Below, piece after piece: positions 1 through 10,734 of a stretch of DNA of 64,000 bases. The translations under genes and the position numbers were made by a program. The DNA is from Eulemur rufifrons (taxonomy: Eukaryota; Chordata; Mammalia; Primates; Lemuridae). Each line of letters opens with the position of its first letter. The stretch's first letter is position 1. The notes beneath the pieces are model-generated. The model saw only the letters and a list, made by a program, of their open reading frames with translations. It was not told the DNA's origin and did no database searches. The stretch covers positions 253,632,843 to 253,696,842 of the forward strand of contig NC_090989.1 in assembly GCF_041146395.1 (NCBI RefSeq), given 5' to 3'.

Positions 1-792
1 AACAATAAATGTGATAATTGTTTCCTATTGTGGCTTTTAGTCATAGTTGAAGTAATATTCCTGTATGAGAATGCATACCTGAAAGATGAGATAGAGAACC
101 AGAACCAAGGAAAAAAATGAAGGCTGAATGGAAAACTGAGAGCTGCTGAAAATCATTTTGCAGTTTTTAACATTTTGGAGAACAAGTGTTTGGCATCAAG
201 CAGTGGATCTCAACCTGCTTTTCCTTTCTAATATACCTTAGAAATATGATACAGTCATGTGCTCCATAATGATGTTTTGGTCATCAGTGGACCACATACA
301 TGGCAGTGGTCCCATAAGATTATAATTCCATATTTTTACTATACTTTTTCTATGTTTAGATACACAAATAGTTGCCATTGTGTTACAGTTGCCTACAGTA
401 TTCAGTACAATAACATGCTGTACAGGTTTGTAACCCAGGAGCAATAGGCTATATACCATCTAGGTTTGTGTAAGTCCACTCTATGATCCCACAATGATGA
501 AATCGCCTAACAACATAATTCTCAGAATGTATCGCCATTATTAAGCAGCACATAGCTGTGTTTCCATTAATAACTATAACTTGATTTGTCGGTAGTTATT
601 CTCATTTGGGAAGGGTGGGCATTATTACAGTAGGTCATAACAGGATTTAGAAATCCCTGGAAAAAAGTTAATGTGTTTGAGAATAGCGATGGCCTTCACA
701 TAGAAGTTGGCTCTAAGGGGTGATACTGTATACTAAATAGGAATGATATGAACTTTTATAATACATTCTTTATATGACTTTCTCTTTTACAG
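1..792 (+). other. 3' end of ZCCHC7 intron 1
   Basis: This is intronic sequence upstream of the first coding exon. It ends in a pyrimidine-rich tract and AG ("ctttctcttttacag") at 778-792, a good 3' splice site. A DNA-transposon copy occupies 252-560. The rest (1-251 and 561-777) is AT-rich and I recognise nothing in it. The two overlapping short open frames near 238-459 lie in the transposon and are not genes. Confidence 0.8.
252..560. mobile_element. Non-autonomous Tigger-like (Tc1/mariner-pogo) DNA transposon copy
   Basis: The copy starts with "cagtcatgtgctccataatg" just after TA and ends with a degraded inverted counterpart ("taagcagcacatagctg"). Internal phrases such as "gtacaggtttgtaacccagg" and "ggctatataccatctaggtt" are ones I know from a common mammalian DNA-transposon family with palindromic ends. 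It has no coding capacity. I am sure it is an interspersed repeat, but the exact family name is not assigned. Confidence 0.65.
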
Positions 793-813
793 CATCGAGG
801 TTACCGACTTTCC
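793..813 (+). other. 5' UTR part of ZCCHC7 exon 2
   Basis: These 21 transcribed bases lie between the 3' splice site (AG at 791-792) and the first ATG. The context is "ctttccATGATGT". Two ATGs are adjacent (814 and 817). The first is taken as the start, and use of either changes the protein by one residue. The rest of the 5' UTR must lie in an upstream exon outside the window. Confidence 0.8.
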
Positions 814-1420
814 ATGATGTTTGGTGGCTACGAGACTGTAGAAGCATATGAAGATGACCTTTATCGTGAAGAGTCATCTAGTGAACTGAGTGTTGATAGT
901 GAGGTGGAATTTCAGCTATACAGCCAAGTTCATTATGCCCAAGATCTTGGTAACATTATTGAGGAGGAAGAAAGTGAAGAAGAGAACGCTGGGAATTCTG
1001 AATCATCAACTTCTAAACCAAATCAGAACTTAATTGTCCTTTCAGATAGTGAGGCCATCCAGCTATCAGATGGGTCAGAGGTCATCACTTTGTCTGATGA
1101 AGATAGTATTTACAAATGTAAAGGAAAGAATGTTAGAGTGGAAGCTCAAGAAAAGGCCCGAGGTCCTTCTGCTGCTCTTCATTCTAATGAGTTGGCTAAG
1201 AAGGAATGTGAGAGGGATATTGAGAAAACTAAACCTAGAGAGAGATCAAGTGTAATCCGAGAGGTCATGATTATAGAAGTCAGTTCAAGTGATGAGGAAG
1301 AGAGCACTATTTCGGAAAGTGATAATGTGGAAAGCTGGATGCTACTGGGAAGTGAAGACGATGATAAGGATGATGATATCCTTCTCAACCTTGTGGGATG
1401 TGAAGACTCTGTTCCTGAAG
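814..1420 (+). CDS. ZCCHC7: ZCCHC7 first coding exon, N-terminal 202 residues (partial gene)
   Basis: This exon encodes the N-terminus of zinc finger CCHC domain-containing protein 7, the mammalian relative of yeast Air1/Air2. In the nucleolus that family works with a poly(A) polymerase (PAPD5/TENT4B) and the helicase MTR4 in a TRAMP-like complex that tags aberrant RNAs for the exosome. The opening [20 protein letters not shown] and the tract around residues 73-98 match my memory of the human protein closely. The exon is acidic and serine-rich, with Glu/Asp clusters at 50-57, 160-163 and 181-188 and no cysteine knuckles; the five CCHC motifs of the family are in later exons beyond the window. 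Hydrophobic-acidic motifs at 73-80, 90-97 and 151-163 resemble SUMO-interacting motifs. The exon is 607 coding bases, so it ends in phase 1 (GAA|G). The open frame continues only GGT TAG into the intron, so retention would stop translation at once. There is no sign of decay. Confidence 0.95.
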
Positions 1421-1426
1421 GTTAGT
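1418..1426 (+). other. 5' splice site of ZCCHC7 exon 2
   Basis: The junction reads AAG|gttagt, with GT at 1421-1422. It is a good but not perfect donor (T at +3 instead of A or G). It fixes the exon end in phase 1, and this matches a glycine codon (G|GN) at the human junction as I remember it. Confidence 0.85.
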
Positions 1427-2038
1427 ATCATATTGGCCATTTTGAAAGTAGTATCATCTTTAATATGGAAGACTGTTTTTCCTAGACAAAAGACCAATAG
1501 GGTCTACTCCATTTAAATCCTCACCTTTGGGTCTTGTTTTTTGGCTTGTTTCTCATGTGACTCTCTTACCAGTGGCTACTCTAATGGTGGTCTGTCTGAT
1601 CATCAGGAGTATGTCAGAATACCAAAGACACTGCTTCTACTGTAAGCAGATTCATAGCTGCTGCTTCTGTTTGGCTAGAGCCAGTCTGGACCTGAAATCT
1701 TACTTCCCCCCTCTCTGCTTGGTATCACAGGTGAGTACTCTTATCTACGTCTACCATTGGCCCTGTGCTCTCATTCAGCCAACTCTGTTAGGACTGCCTC
1801 TTTCTAAGGGATTTGCTTACCCAGGAATTAGCCAGTTAGTAAGCATGGGAAATGCCTAGTACTCACAAGATACAGAATTAGGATTAGGATTTTAGGAACT
1901 CCACAATCAGTAAGACAGGAAAATACTAATATGAAGAGCTGTAAGTCTAGGGTAGATTGTAGGAGAGAATGCAAATTCTGAGAGCTACATCATGGTGGAT
2001 TAAAATTTTGGTGTTAACTTTGTTTCCTCTATCACATG
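1421..2038 (+). other. Start of long ZCCHC7 intron 2, unique sequence
   Basis: No repeat is recognised here. A 110-codon open frame (1527-1859) has no recognisable domain and is probably chance. Within it, 1607-1730 looks exon-like: "ctgatcatcag" precedes it and a very good donor (cacag|gtgagt) follows at 1731. See findings. Confidence 0.6.
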
Positions 2039-2410
<372 letters not shown>

Positions 2411-2641
2411 CTTAATGCTTATTCCTTTAAAAAGTTCCTTCCTTTGATTTCCCTCTCTTTATGCCTAATGACTAGTTTCTTGCAGTAGTTTCCTAAATGG
2501 TCTTCTTTTATATCTGCCCTACAAACTGTTGTTAAGCTAGTAGTCTTGAAATGCTTTTTATTCATGGCACTTTTTATTAGTGCTCCAGAATCTTTAATGG
2601 CACCCTGCTTTTCTCAGAGGAAATGATCATGCTTGGAGCCC

Positions 2642-2838
2642 CAGGGATTGGCAAACTTTTTTAAGGAGCCAGGTAGGAAATATTTTAGGCTTCCAGCCAT
2701 ATGATCTCTTAACTATGCAACTCTGCCCTTTTGGGAAAGCAGCCTTAGGTAATACCTAAAGAAATGGGAGTGGCTGTTCCAGCAAAATCTTATTTACAAA
2801 AACAGGTGGCTGTCTCAGGCTGTAGTTTGCTAACCCTG
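2642..2838. mobile_element. hAT-Charlie type MITE
   Basis: The terminal inverted repeats are "cagggattggcaaac" and "gtttgctaaccctg". Internal phrases "aaatattttaggcttccag" and "atcttatttacaaaaacagg" are typical of a very common mammalian hAT MITE. It is non-coding. I do not see an intact 8-bp target duplication, and the exact subfamily is not assigned. Confidence 0.75.
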
Positions 2839-3260
2839 AGAATTTGATAGCAAGAGGAAGAAAAGAGATAGAATAGTAGTCAGAACATAGAGCAGAATCA
2901 AGTAGTTTTGTCCAAATGAGGGAGATCTGATAATGTTTTTAGGTAGAAAGGAAGAAACTTGAAGGAGAGAGACTAAACCTGTTTGATAGATCAAGTTAGG
3001 GGTTCCAGGTAAGAGATGGGATCAGGTGTATATGTTGTTGAATTAGTCTTAGAAAGAAAGAGATACACTAATAATTGCTAAATTATCAGATATTTATAGA
3101 AGTATAGAAGAAATAAATTCAGATGGATTGAGGTGAATGAGAGAACATATGAGGATGTGTTTGATTTTCTTGGGAAAATGAAAGCAGAAGTGGGAGAAGG
3201 CAGAGGATAATTGGAAGCTTAGAGTGTGGATGTTTAAGTGCTGTGGGGAATAGTCTTCAG
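2839..3260. other. Unassigned purine-rich intron
   Basis: The sequence is rich in AG and GA on the + strand. It may contain remains of an old repeat, but I cannot place it in a family. I see no coding signal. Confidence 0.4.
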
Positions 3261-3263
3261 GCA

Positions 3264-3560
3264 GTGGTTACCAACATTTTGAAGATGACAACCTCTATAA
3301 CTTCAAAACAATTTGTGGGGCCTCCCCCATGACTGTAGTTGTATTTTTAGTTTTTATGGAGAAAATTCATATTAGAGAAAAGCTACTATTCAGTACTCTT
3401 ACATGACTTTGTATTTTATTAACCACAACATTGACTGCATATTTGAAAAATGTTAATTCATATATGTGGGATATAGTCTTTATATAATGCATGCTTCTGG
3501 GTACCTACTGAGGTAGCTAATCCTGCAGCTCCCCAGGAGTCTGAAACTTCTAGGTTTGGA
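3264..3560. repeat. Possible degraded hAT-type MITE
   Basis: It begins "cagtggttaccaacatttt" and the far side carries "ggtttggaaattgttg", roughly inverted, as in hAT MITEs with CAGTGGTT ends. The interior is too diverged to name. This is a weak call. Confidence 0.3.
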
Positions 3561-4439
3561 AATTGTTGCATGCTAATGAATCAATAGTAAGAGAATAAAG
3601 GGTTGCTTAGAAGTTGTATTCAGTCAAAATTAAAATAACATGAACTTGTAGCGAACTCACTTCAAAGGATTCTCCACCTTTATCAGGTAATTCTTGGCAG
3701 CTTGGAGCAAGAGGACAGAAACCAAATGATCCAGGGTTAGGCATAACATCAAAGAAGGCCATAATAACCATTTAGCCTGTTCTTCTTTCTTTAAATTGCC
3801 TTCCCTGAGATCATACCTAGTTTTGTTAATCATTTTTTGCTTATTGTCATCAAATTGACATCTACTTTTCTTAACCATTTTGTTGATTTCAAGTTCCCCT
3901 TGTATGCTTTACTGGATATTTCCATTCGGGTATAATACTGTTTCTGATTTCACATATTGAAAAGAAAGCTTGATAAATTGAAGCTTGTTATCTTTCCTTT
4001 GAAACCAGCTCTCTATGGCTTTCTACTTTGCACTAAAGAATCTTCAGAGATGCTAAAGTTGGTGGCAGAATGTGGGTAGGTTGGGAAAAACATCAACCAG
4101 GTGCTGAATTCGTTGAAGAAGTTGGAACTGTGTCATGACTATGGTAAAGGATGGTGATGAGAAATTGGAAAGCTTGATTTAACTGATGATATGGACCTAA
4201 AGGGGAAGTAGAATGATGATAGATGATGGACATGGTACGGCGCTGGAGTAAGGGTGGTGATGTGGCCAGGGTGGCCATTCTCATTTTGTTTAACAGAATG
4301 GGAGCTAGTTGGGGATAAAGTGTCCATGACAGAGGGTTACTAGTTACATGGCATTGTTAGCAAAAAGCAGGCATAGTTAAAAAGGAGGTACATGGAGGAG
4401 GTTCATTTATGAAAATTTTATTGTATAAGTGTTGGGTCA
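3561..4439. other. Unassigned intron
   Basis: No repeat family or coding segment is recognised. Short open frames on the minus strand at 3657-3878 and 4093-4327 look like chance. Confidence 0.4.
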
Positions 4440-4960
4440 TGGAAAGGAAAGGTAGTCTTAAAGGATCAAATTAAAATCCATTGATGGATTTTAAGCAGAC
4501 AAGTAACATTCACATTTTTAGTTTGGAAAGAATTGTAGTGACTGCATGGAGGTTGAATTGTAGAGTTAGCAGTTTTCAAGATGGGATGGGTTGGTAGGCT
4601 TTCTATTGTAGTAATCTGGACTAAAAGTGATGAGAACAGAATTAAGCTAGGTAGTGTTAGTGGATATAGCAAGAAGGAAATGGATTTGAGAGAGAGAGCT
4701 TTGGTTGGGAGTGTGGACGTAACGTGCTAATTTATTGGATGAGGGAGATAGAATTATTTCAGAATCATAAAGCTGCAGAACACAAAGGGGAGCAAGTTAA
4801 CTGGTTGCTGACTCACTGTAGAACGGGTTTCTGGGGCAAAATGAAGGATTGATAGAGGGATAGTGAGGATGGAGTAAGGGCAGCTAAGCCATATGCAAAT
4901 GAGGATTCTAGAGGAAAGGAAGTAATGGATTTAGTCAGGTATGTCTTAAACGATTGAAGA
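4440..4960. repeat. Ancient mammalian interspersed repeat, family not assigned
   Basis: Ordered phrases "ctattgtagtaatctggac", "aaatggatttgagag" and "ttattggatgagggagata" recur in this order in a common old mammalian repeat. It is strongly diverged and non-coding. I cannot name the family safely. Confidence 0.4.
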
Positions 4961-5084
4961 AAAGGTTGGTAATCTGGTATATAAAGAAATCTCTGGGAAA
5001 ACAATATTAGTATTTTGTGTTAAAAATAGACAAGAAGCATGTCTGTTCTTGACCTGCATTTTTTGGGAGGGGATATTTATATTT

Positions 5085-5740
5085 GTTTTTATTGAGGTGA
5101 AATTCACATAACATAAAATAAACTTTAAAATGTTCAATTTGGTGGTATTTAGTGCATTCACAATGTTGTGGAACCATTACCTCTATGTAGTTCCAGAACG
5201 TTTGCACGATGTCCAACTGAATGGATCCTGTACTCATTGAGCAGCCATTCCCAATTCCCTCCTTCTTCCAGCCCTTGGAAACCACTAATCTGCTTTCTGT
5301 CTCTGTGAATATATTTATTTTGAATATTTCATGTAAATAGATGGAATCATCTAATATATGACCTTTGTGTTTGGCTTCTTTCACTTAGCATAATGTTTTG
5401 GAGTTTATGCATATTGTGGCATATGTAAGTACTTCATTGCTTTTTAGGGCTAAATGATACTTCATCATATGGATTATCTGTTGATGGACATTTTGGCTAT
5501 TACAAATAGTGATGGACATTTGGCTATTATAAATAGTGCTGTACCATTATAATAGTTCACAAACAGTAAACATTTGTGTACTAGTGTTTATTAGAATATC
5601 TGTTTTCAGTTCCTTGGGGTATATACCTGAAAATGGAATTACTGGTAATTCTATGTTTAACTTTTTGAGGAACCTCTGTTTACCACAGTGGCTGTGCCAT
5701 TTTACATCCCCACCAATAGTATACCATGGTTCCAATTAAC
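5085..5740 (-). mobile_element. Old LINE-1 3' end, antisense
   Basis: Read on the + strand this is the reverse of an L1 3' UTR followed by the ORF2 C-terminal region. Markers are "tttttattgaggtgaaattc", "tggcttctttcacttagcat", "ttggggtatatacctg" and "actttttgaggaacc". A near-duplicate of "gatggacattttggctatta" occurs at about 5483 and 5511, a local duplication. The ORF2 frame is broken. It belongs to the L1M lineage by divergence, and an Alu fragment interrupts its far end. Confidence 0.85.
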
Positions 5741-5744
5741 TGCA

Positions 5745-5887
5745 TTTTTTTTGAGACAGAGATTTTCTATTTTTCATAGACATGGGGTCTTGCTCTTGCT
5801 GAGCCTGGTCTCGAACTCCTGAGTTCAAGCAATCCTGCCTCAGCCCAGAGTACTAGAATTACAGGCATGAGCCACTGCTCCTGGGCC
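5745..5887 (-). mobile_element. Truncated lemur-type Alu, antisense
   Basis: After "tttttttttgagacagagat" the sequence jumps to "catggggtcttgctcttgc" and ends near "ctgggcc", so most of the right monomer is missing. Imperfect flanks "aactgcatt" (5738-5746) and "agctgcatt" (5888-5896) look like a target duplication in the L1 remnant. Confidence 0.8.
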
Positions 5888-5896
5888 AGCTGCATT

Positions 5897-6720
5897 GTTT
5901 TTTATGATGACTTGTCATGTTGCACATTTCTATTTGATTTGCTGGTAGGCTATTATTTCTCATAGTTCTTTATCTTAGTATTTTTTTTTTTTTTTATGTT
6001 TGTTGTAGTTTATGTTGGCTTGCGTTTTTCTTGAGTGGCTTTTTTTGCATCAGATTTTCCTTATGTTTTTCACCCATTTATATTTTTAAACAAACTGATT
6101 CATTCATATAGGTGTGTATTCCTTTAAAATTTTTTTTTGTATGTATATAAATTTATACCACTTTTCCTGCAATGTAAGTAAAAATATTTGGTGTAAGACC
6201 TAAGTAATTCCAGACATTCAGTGTATGTTCCTATTATTTATATTGTCATTATCCCTACTCTTTGATTCTAGGATTTGTGGTGGTTTTTTTAAATTTTTTA
6301 TTTTTTAATTTTTTTTAGCCAATTACAAACAAGTTCTTCAATCCTGAAAATTAACTTACTTGGCTCTTATAAACTCTTACAAATATTCAAATATATATTC
6401 TCTATTTTATTTTCTTGATCTGCTAATGCTATAATCCTATTTCTTTTCCAATTTTAAATAATATATTCAGTACTGATAACCATTTAAGTGTGTTGTTACT
6501 CTGTAGTCATTATGATCCCTTTCATAAATAGATCTGAGGATAGACCTGGTTCATATAAAAATCTATAAAGAGAATATTTTTTCATTTAGTGGAGATGTGT
6601 GGAAATTCTGAAATATTTTTGAAATGCTGTTTGTTAAACAGCATCAACAGCTATTTTGTGTTCTGTCCCCCTCCCCAATAACTCCCCAAACTATGGTATA
6701 TTTAAAATAGCAGTATGATA
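5897..6720. other. AT-rich unassigned intron
   Basis: It contains T runs (5981-5995 and near 6130, 6285-6318) and A/T low complexity. No family or coding signal is recognised. Part may be decayed L1. Confidence 0.4.
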
Positions 6721-6724
6721 TTAG

Positions 6725-6815
6725 ACAAAAGGTTATAAATTTCTTGAGGGCAGATCTTTTCCATATCGTAAACCTTCTTACAATATTTAGAGTAATTCCT
6801 TGACACATATATTAG
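6725..6815 (+). repeat. L2 (LINE-2) 3'-end fragment
   Basis: The "aatttcttgagggcagatct" and "taattccttgacaca" phrases follow the order of the L2 3' end ("ctccttgagggcaggga", then "gcctggcaca"). It is short and diverged. Confidence 0.45.
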
Positions 6816-6984
6816 CTTGTTTCCCATTAATTGCTAAATCATCAAACATTTACTTAGCATCTGCTCTATGTAGAATAGAAGTAGTACTGGGGATTTAAAG
6901 TGGTAGAAGACATAATTTTAGTTTTAAGTGACTTAGTGTTCATTGAAGAGACAAAATATAAAAGAGGCTAAGTAATTTATGGCA

Positions 6985-6985
6985 A

Positions 6986-7026
<41 letters not shown>

Positions 7027-7030
7027 TTTA
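6985..7030. repeat. (TC)n microsatellite and T run
   Basis: About 17 TC units are followed by a T tract. It lies next to the poly(T) of the Alu monomer at 7031 and may have grown from its tail. Confidence 0.9.
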
Positions 7031-7135
7031 ATAAAAGAGATAGGATCTTACTATGTTGCCCAGGCTTCCTTCAAACTCCTGGGCTCAAGCGATCCACCTA
7101 AGCCTCCCAAATAGCGGGGACTACAGGCACTTGCC
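7031..7135 (-). mobile_element. Old Alu monomer fragment, antisense
   Basis: "ttactatgttgcccaggct", "actcctgggctcaagcgat" and "gggactacaggcac" are Alu phrases, but only one diverged monomer is present. It resembles a free Alu monomer or a truncated AluJ. Confidence 0.75.
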
Positions 7136-7141
7136 TTGCTT

Positions 7142-7339
7142 AGAAGTCTCTTCTTTTTTTTTTTTTTTTTATATTTTAGTTGTCCATATAATTTCTTTCT
7201 ATTTTTAGTAGAGACGGGGGTCTCACTCTTGCTCAGGCTGGTCTTGAACTCCTGACCTCGAGCGATCCACCCGCCTCGGCCTCCCAGAGTGCTAGGATTA
7301 CAGGCGTGAGCCACTGCGCCCGGCCAGAAGTCTCTTCTT
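7142..7339 (-). mobile_element. Left-monomer-only lemur-type Alu with 14-bp target duplication
   Basis: The perfect duplication "agaagtctcttctt" (7142-7155 and 7326-7339) flanks an insert (7156-7325) made of a T tract, the linker "tagttgtccatataatttc" and a complete left monomer ending "gcgcccggcc". The right monomer is absent, so the poly(A) tail is joined directly to the linker. See findings. Confidence 0.93.
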
Positions 7340-8224
7340 AATCATGGGAGTTAGAGCTCTCAAAATTCTGATGATACAAGTGGTTGAAATTTAAAACTTT
7401 GTAAGAAAGAATAAGATTAGTGTATTTGAGATAGTATATGAACTTATGAAAGAAGGTATAAATACATATTTTACATTTACTATTACTAAATTTGTAGTAA
7501 TGAGTGCAGTACTACCTCTTGCTCTGTGAAGACTTCAGCCCTTTCCATATTACTTCAATTTCATTGAGATACTTACACATTTGTTTTGCTTTGCTGGCAG
7601 ACAATACACAATTTGGAGGCATTTTTTTCCCTTTCTGTTCTTCCTCTAAATGTTCAATGCTTTTTTTATTTTATGATTTGAAGTTATTGATTAGCTTCTC
7701 TTGGGATTCCATGGAGACCATATGTATGTGACACTAAAAAGCCTAGCATTCCTCAGTATCTATAGATATTTAATGGTGGTTCTGCCTATAATAAATTGAT
7801 GCCAAAATGTAGGCTTTCAGTGTCAGTTACATAGGACTTTTAAGCTCTCTCTTTTGGGGGATGTAGTTTATTTCTGAGATCTGGGCCTCATTTCCTTCAC
7901 TTCCTTTACTCTTCCCTAAGGCTTCTTTATAAAAAATTATGCCTGCTTTATCACTTGTTTTCCTTTCTAAACTACCACACTTTACTTTTAGTGACTTGTA
8001 TTTCCCCTGTATTAGAAAAGTAGATCTTCTGGTTGAACAAACGATGCACCAGAGGAAATCAGCATATTTTTTGATTTGTGAGGGGGAATCTCAAGCTGGG
8101 GAAGGAGGAAGGATTGTTATATAGACAAGCAAATGATGAGGAGAGATAGTAAGTGCTATAGGAATTATAGAGGAATAATTAGGAACTTATTACCCTGGAT
8201 AGAGAAGGGATGTTGTTAGCTGTA
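7340..8224. other. Unassigned intron
   Basis: No repeat or gene is recognised. Small open frames at 7504-7731 and 7939-8124 lack any domain. Confidence 0.4.
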
Positions 8225-8436
8225 GGAGTAGTTGTTAACTCTTTCTTGTTAATTTTTTATTGTATAAATTTTATAAGATGTAAGAATAGAATGTTACAAT
8301 GGACTTAAATGCCCCATAAACGAGCTTCAACAGTATCAGTTTCTGACTAACCTTTCTCATCTATAACTCTGTGCTCCTGCACGATTTTGAAGCAAATCAC
8401 GGACATTATATCGTTTCATTCATCTATGTATATACA

Positions 8437-8759
8437 CATTTGTCCCCTGATATGATGGAAGATTGGTTCTAGGACCTCCTGTGGATACCAAAATCCACGG
8501 ATGCTCAGGTCCCTGCTATAAAATGGCATAGTATTTGCATATAACCTATCCATATCCTCCCATATACTTTAAATCATCTCCAGATTATTTAAAATACCTA
8601 ATACAATGTAAATGCCATGTCAACAGTTGTTATTCTGTATTGTTTAGGGAATAATGATGAGAAAAATAGTGTACATATTCAGTACAGATGGAATTTTTTT
8701 TCCCTGAATATTTTCGATCTGTGTTTGGGTGAACCCATGGGCATGGAAGGCTGACTGTA
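8437..8759. mobile_element. MER2-type Tigger MITE, copy 1
   Basis: It has the typical body "gataccaaaatccacggatg", "agtatttgcatataaccta" and "ctgaatattttcgatctg", and ends "aggctgactg" before TA. It is a non-autonomous pogo-class element. A second copy lies at 54742-55071 in the same orientation. Confidence 0.88.
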
Positions 8760-8763
8760 TATA

Positions 8764-8797
8764 AATACACACCCACACACACACACGCACACACATT
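8764..8797. repeat. (CA)n microsatellite
   Basis: This is an imperfect CA run with CCCA and GCAC interruptions, directly after the Tigger copy. Confidence 0.9.
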
Positions 8798-8833
8798 TCA
8801 GTATGTATTTCTGGAAGGTAAATATTCTTTTAC

Positions 8834-9156
8834 AAAAATCAGATCAGGGCTGTGCATGGTGGCTCATGCCCGTAATCCTAGCACTCTGGGAGGCCAAGGC
8901 GGGAGAATTGCTTGAGGTCAGCAGTTCGAGACTAGGCTCAGCAAGAGCAAGACCCCTAGCTCTACTAAAAATAGAAAGAAATTAGCCAGGTGTGGTGGTG
9001 CACCCCTGAAGTCCCAGCTACTCAGGAGGCTGAGACAGGAGGATCGATTGAGCCTAGGAATTTGAGGTTGTGAGCTAGGCTGATGCCACGGCACTCTAGC
9101 CCAGGCAACAGAGCGAGACTCTGTCTCAAAAAAAAAAAAAAAAAAAAATCAGATCA
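8834..9156 (+). mobile_element. Full-length Alu, sense, with 13-bp target duplication
   Basis: The duplication "aaaaatcagatca" is at 8834-8846 and 9144-9156. The body starts "gggctgtgcatggtggctca" and carries "taatcctagcactctgggag", the strepsirrhine-type left monomer. It ends in an A tail of about 21 bases. It sits inside an antisense L1 remnant. The short open frame at 8803-8985 is an Alu translation. Confidence 0.93.
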
Positions 9157-9599
9157 TTATCACAGCTAAACAAATTACCAATAATTCTTTTATCATAGTG
9201 TACCCAGTTTTCAGATTTCCCAGATTGGCTCTTAATTTTTTTTTTTTGTAGTTTATTTAAATCAGATTTGATCCATGTATTGCAATTGGTTGATAACTTA
9301 AGGGTCCTTTAATCTATAGGTTCCCCCTTTATCTCATCTGTTTTTTTTTTAATTCCTTGTAATTTAATTATTGTACTGAATAGATTGTCCTCTAGAATTC
9401 ACTGTAGTCTGAGTTTTGTAGTATTGTTTAACATGTTTCATTGTCCTCTGTATTTCCTGTGAATTGGTAGTTAGATCTAGAAACTTGATTAAATTTAGGG
9501 TTTTTTCCTATGTAGTTACATTGTCAACTTGATACAGTTAGGTTCATTTGTTTCATTTTGCTTTTGATATGTTTAGTTTTTAGGATTACCTTTTTAAAA

Positions 9600-9965
9600 T
9601 TTAATTTAATATCATAATTATGTAAAATGTTTATAAGCTTTCAAATTCAGATCAACAAAATATAAAATCTATTTAGAGATGCCTACCTAATTCCAGTCTC
9701 CATCTTGTTTCTGTCCTTTCCCTTATGCGTAACCATTAAGAGAAAGTTGACAGTTTGTCCTTATATGTTAAAAAATAAAAGCTAATATATACATATCTTT
9801 GTACCTGCTTCTCCCGTTTCTTAAGTAAATAGTAGCATGCTGTCTGCTTTTTGCTCTATCTTATTTTTTTCTGTTAATAGTATACAGTATACCTGGAGAT
9901 CAATCCATAGTCCTATGTAAAGATATTTCTCATTTCTAGAACTATGTACTGTTTTTGTATCTTCT
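9600..9965. repeat. Probable old LINE-derived sequence
   Basis: "gatcaacaaaatataaaatc", "cctttcccttatgcgtaacc" and "tagcatgctgtctgcttttt" follow the order of a common old L1-associated repeat. The boundaries are uncertain. Confidence 0.45.
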
Positions 9966-10734
9966 ATACTAATCTGAGCTGGACACATTAGGCATGTAAT
10001 AAATACTTTTTGAAAGTGAATGAATAGTCATTTAAAATATTTGATGAACAATATACTTGTTACAGTCTTAAAATATATTTTAAACAAATGAATAATAGTC
10101 TAATTCTACTTTCAGAAGCAAGCTTTATTCTTATTCTTGGTCTTAATGTTTTGTTCTCCTTCAGTAGTTTTGAAAGATTTAGATTTAGCAAAAAGGGTTC
10201 AGGCTTTAAAAAGAAAATACCTTTTGAAAAATGAACAAGATAGCATTTTTGAAAGTTGAAGCCGTATTAGTTTCGAGTTCGTGACTGTTATGGTGTAGAA
10301 TTTTGTGTTAATGTAGCACTCATTCAGTATGTATAATTTGGTGCATTGCCCCTTTAGTTTGTCAGCATTTGGCACACAGGGAATACCTAACGAATCTTAG
10401 GCAAATTTAATCGCAATTCTGCCTTTGTGTATAGAGCTCTTTACACAGACTTGATTAAGGTAAAATGGCTTTTGAAATTATGGTTTTTAACAACTTAGGG
10501 CAGTAAGTCTTTTAACTGTTTTTTGTCAAATCCCTTTCTTCCAAAAATATGCACATTAAAAGTTTTGGATATAATTTCAAAGGATGAAGAAATCTTCTTG
10601 AGATAATTGCTGAATCCCTGGCATTTATTAGGCACTCAACCAAGACTTGATAACTAATTAAAATTTGAATAGAGTGGGTTACCTATTTGAATTTCAGTTT
10701 TTCAAATATATCATATTTTATTTGATCTGAGTCT
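9966..10734 (+). other. Intron with no recognised mobile DNA; exon-like island at 10165
   Basis: A fragment near 9966-10020 ("taataaatactttttgaaag") resembles an L2 tail. A strong acceptor (tgttctccttcag) ends at 10164, and the sequence after it stays open in one frame for about 30 codons. There is no good donor. See findings. Confidence 0.5.

Larger units (their letters stand above)
8225..9590 (-). mobile_element. Old LINE-1 3' UTR, antisense, split by Tigger and Alu
   Basis: Pieces 8225-8436, 8797-8846 and 9150-9590 form one diverged L1M-type 3' UTR in reverse. Markers are "ttttgaagcaaatcacgga", "catttcagtatgtatttctg", "ctcttaattt" and "ttgataacttaagggtcc". The order of insertion is L1 first, then the Tigger element and the Alu inside it. 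Confidence 0.7.

Noticed and set aside
1527..1859. 110-codon open frame downstream of the ZCCHC7 exon
   Set aside because: No known domain and no initiation context. It lies in the intron, and only the inner 1607-1730 segment has splice-like borders.
7051..7314. Minus-strand 87-codon frame
   Set aside because: It is translation across two Alu pieces and a T tract ([12 protein letters not shown] is a typical Alu peptide).
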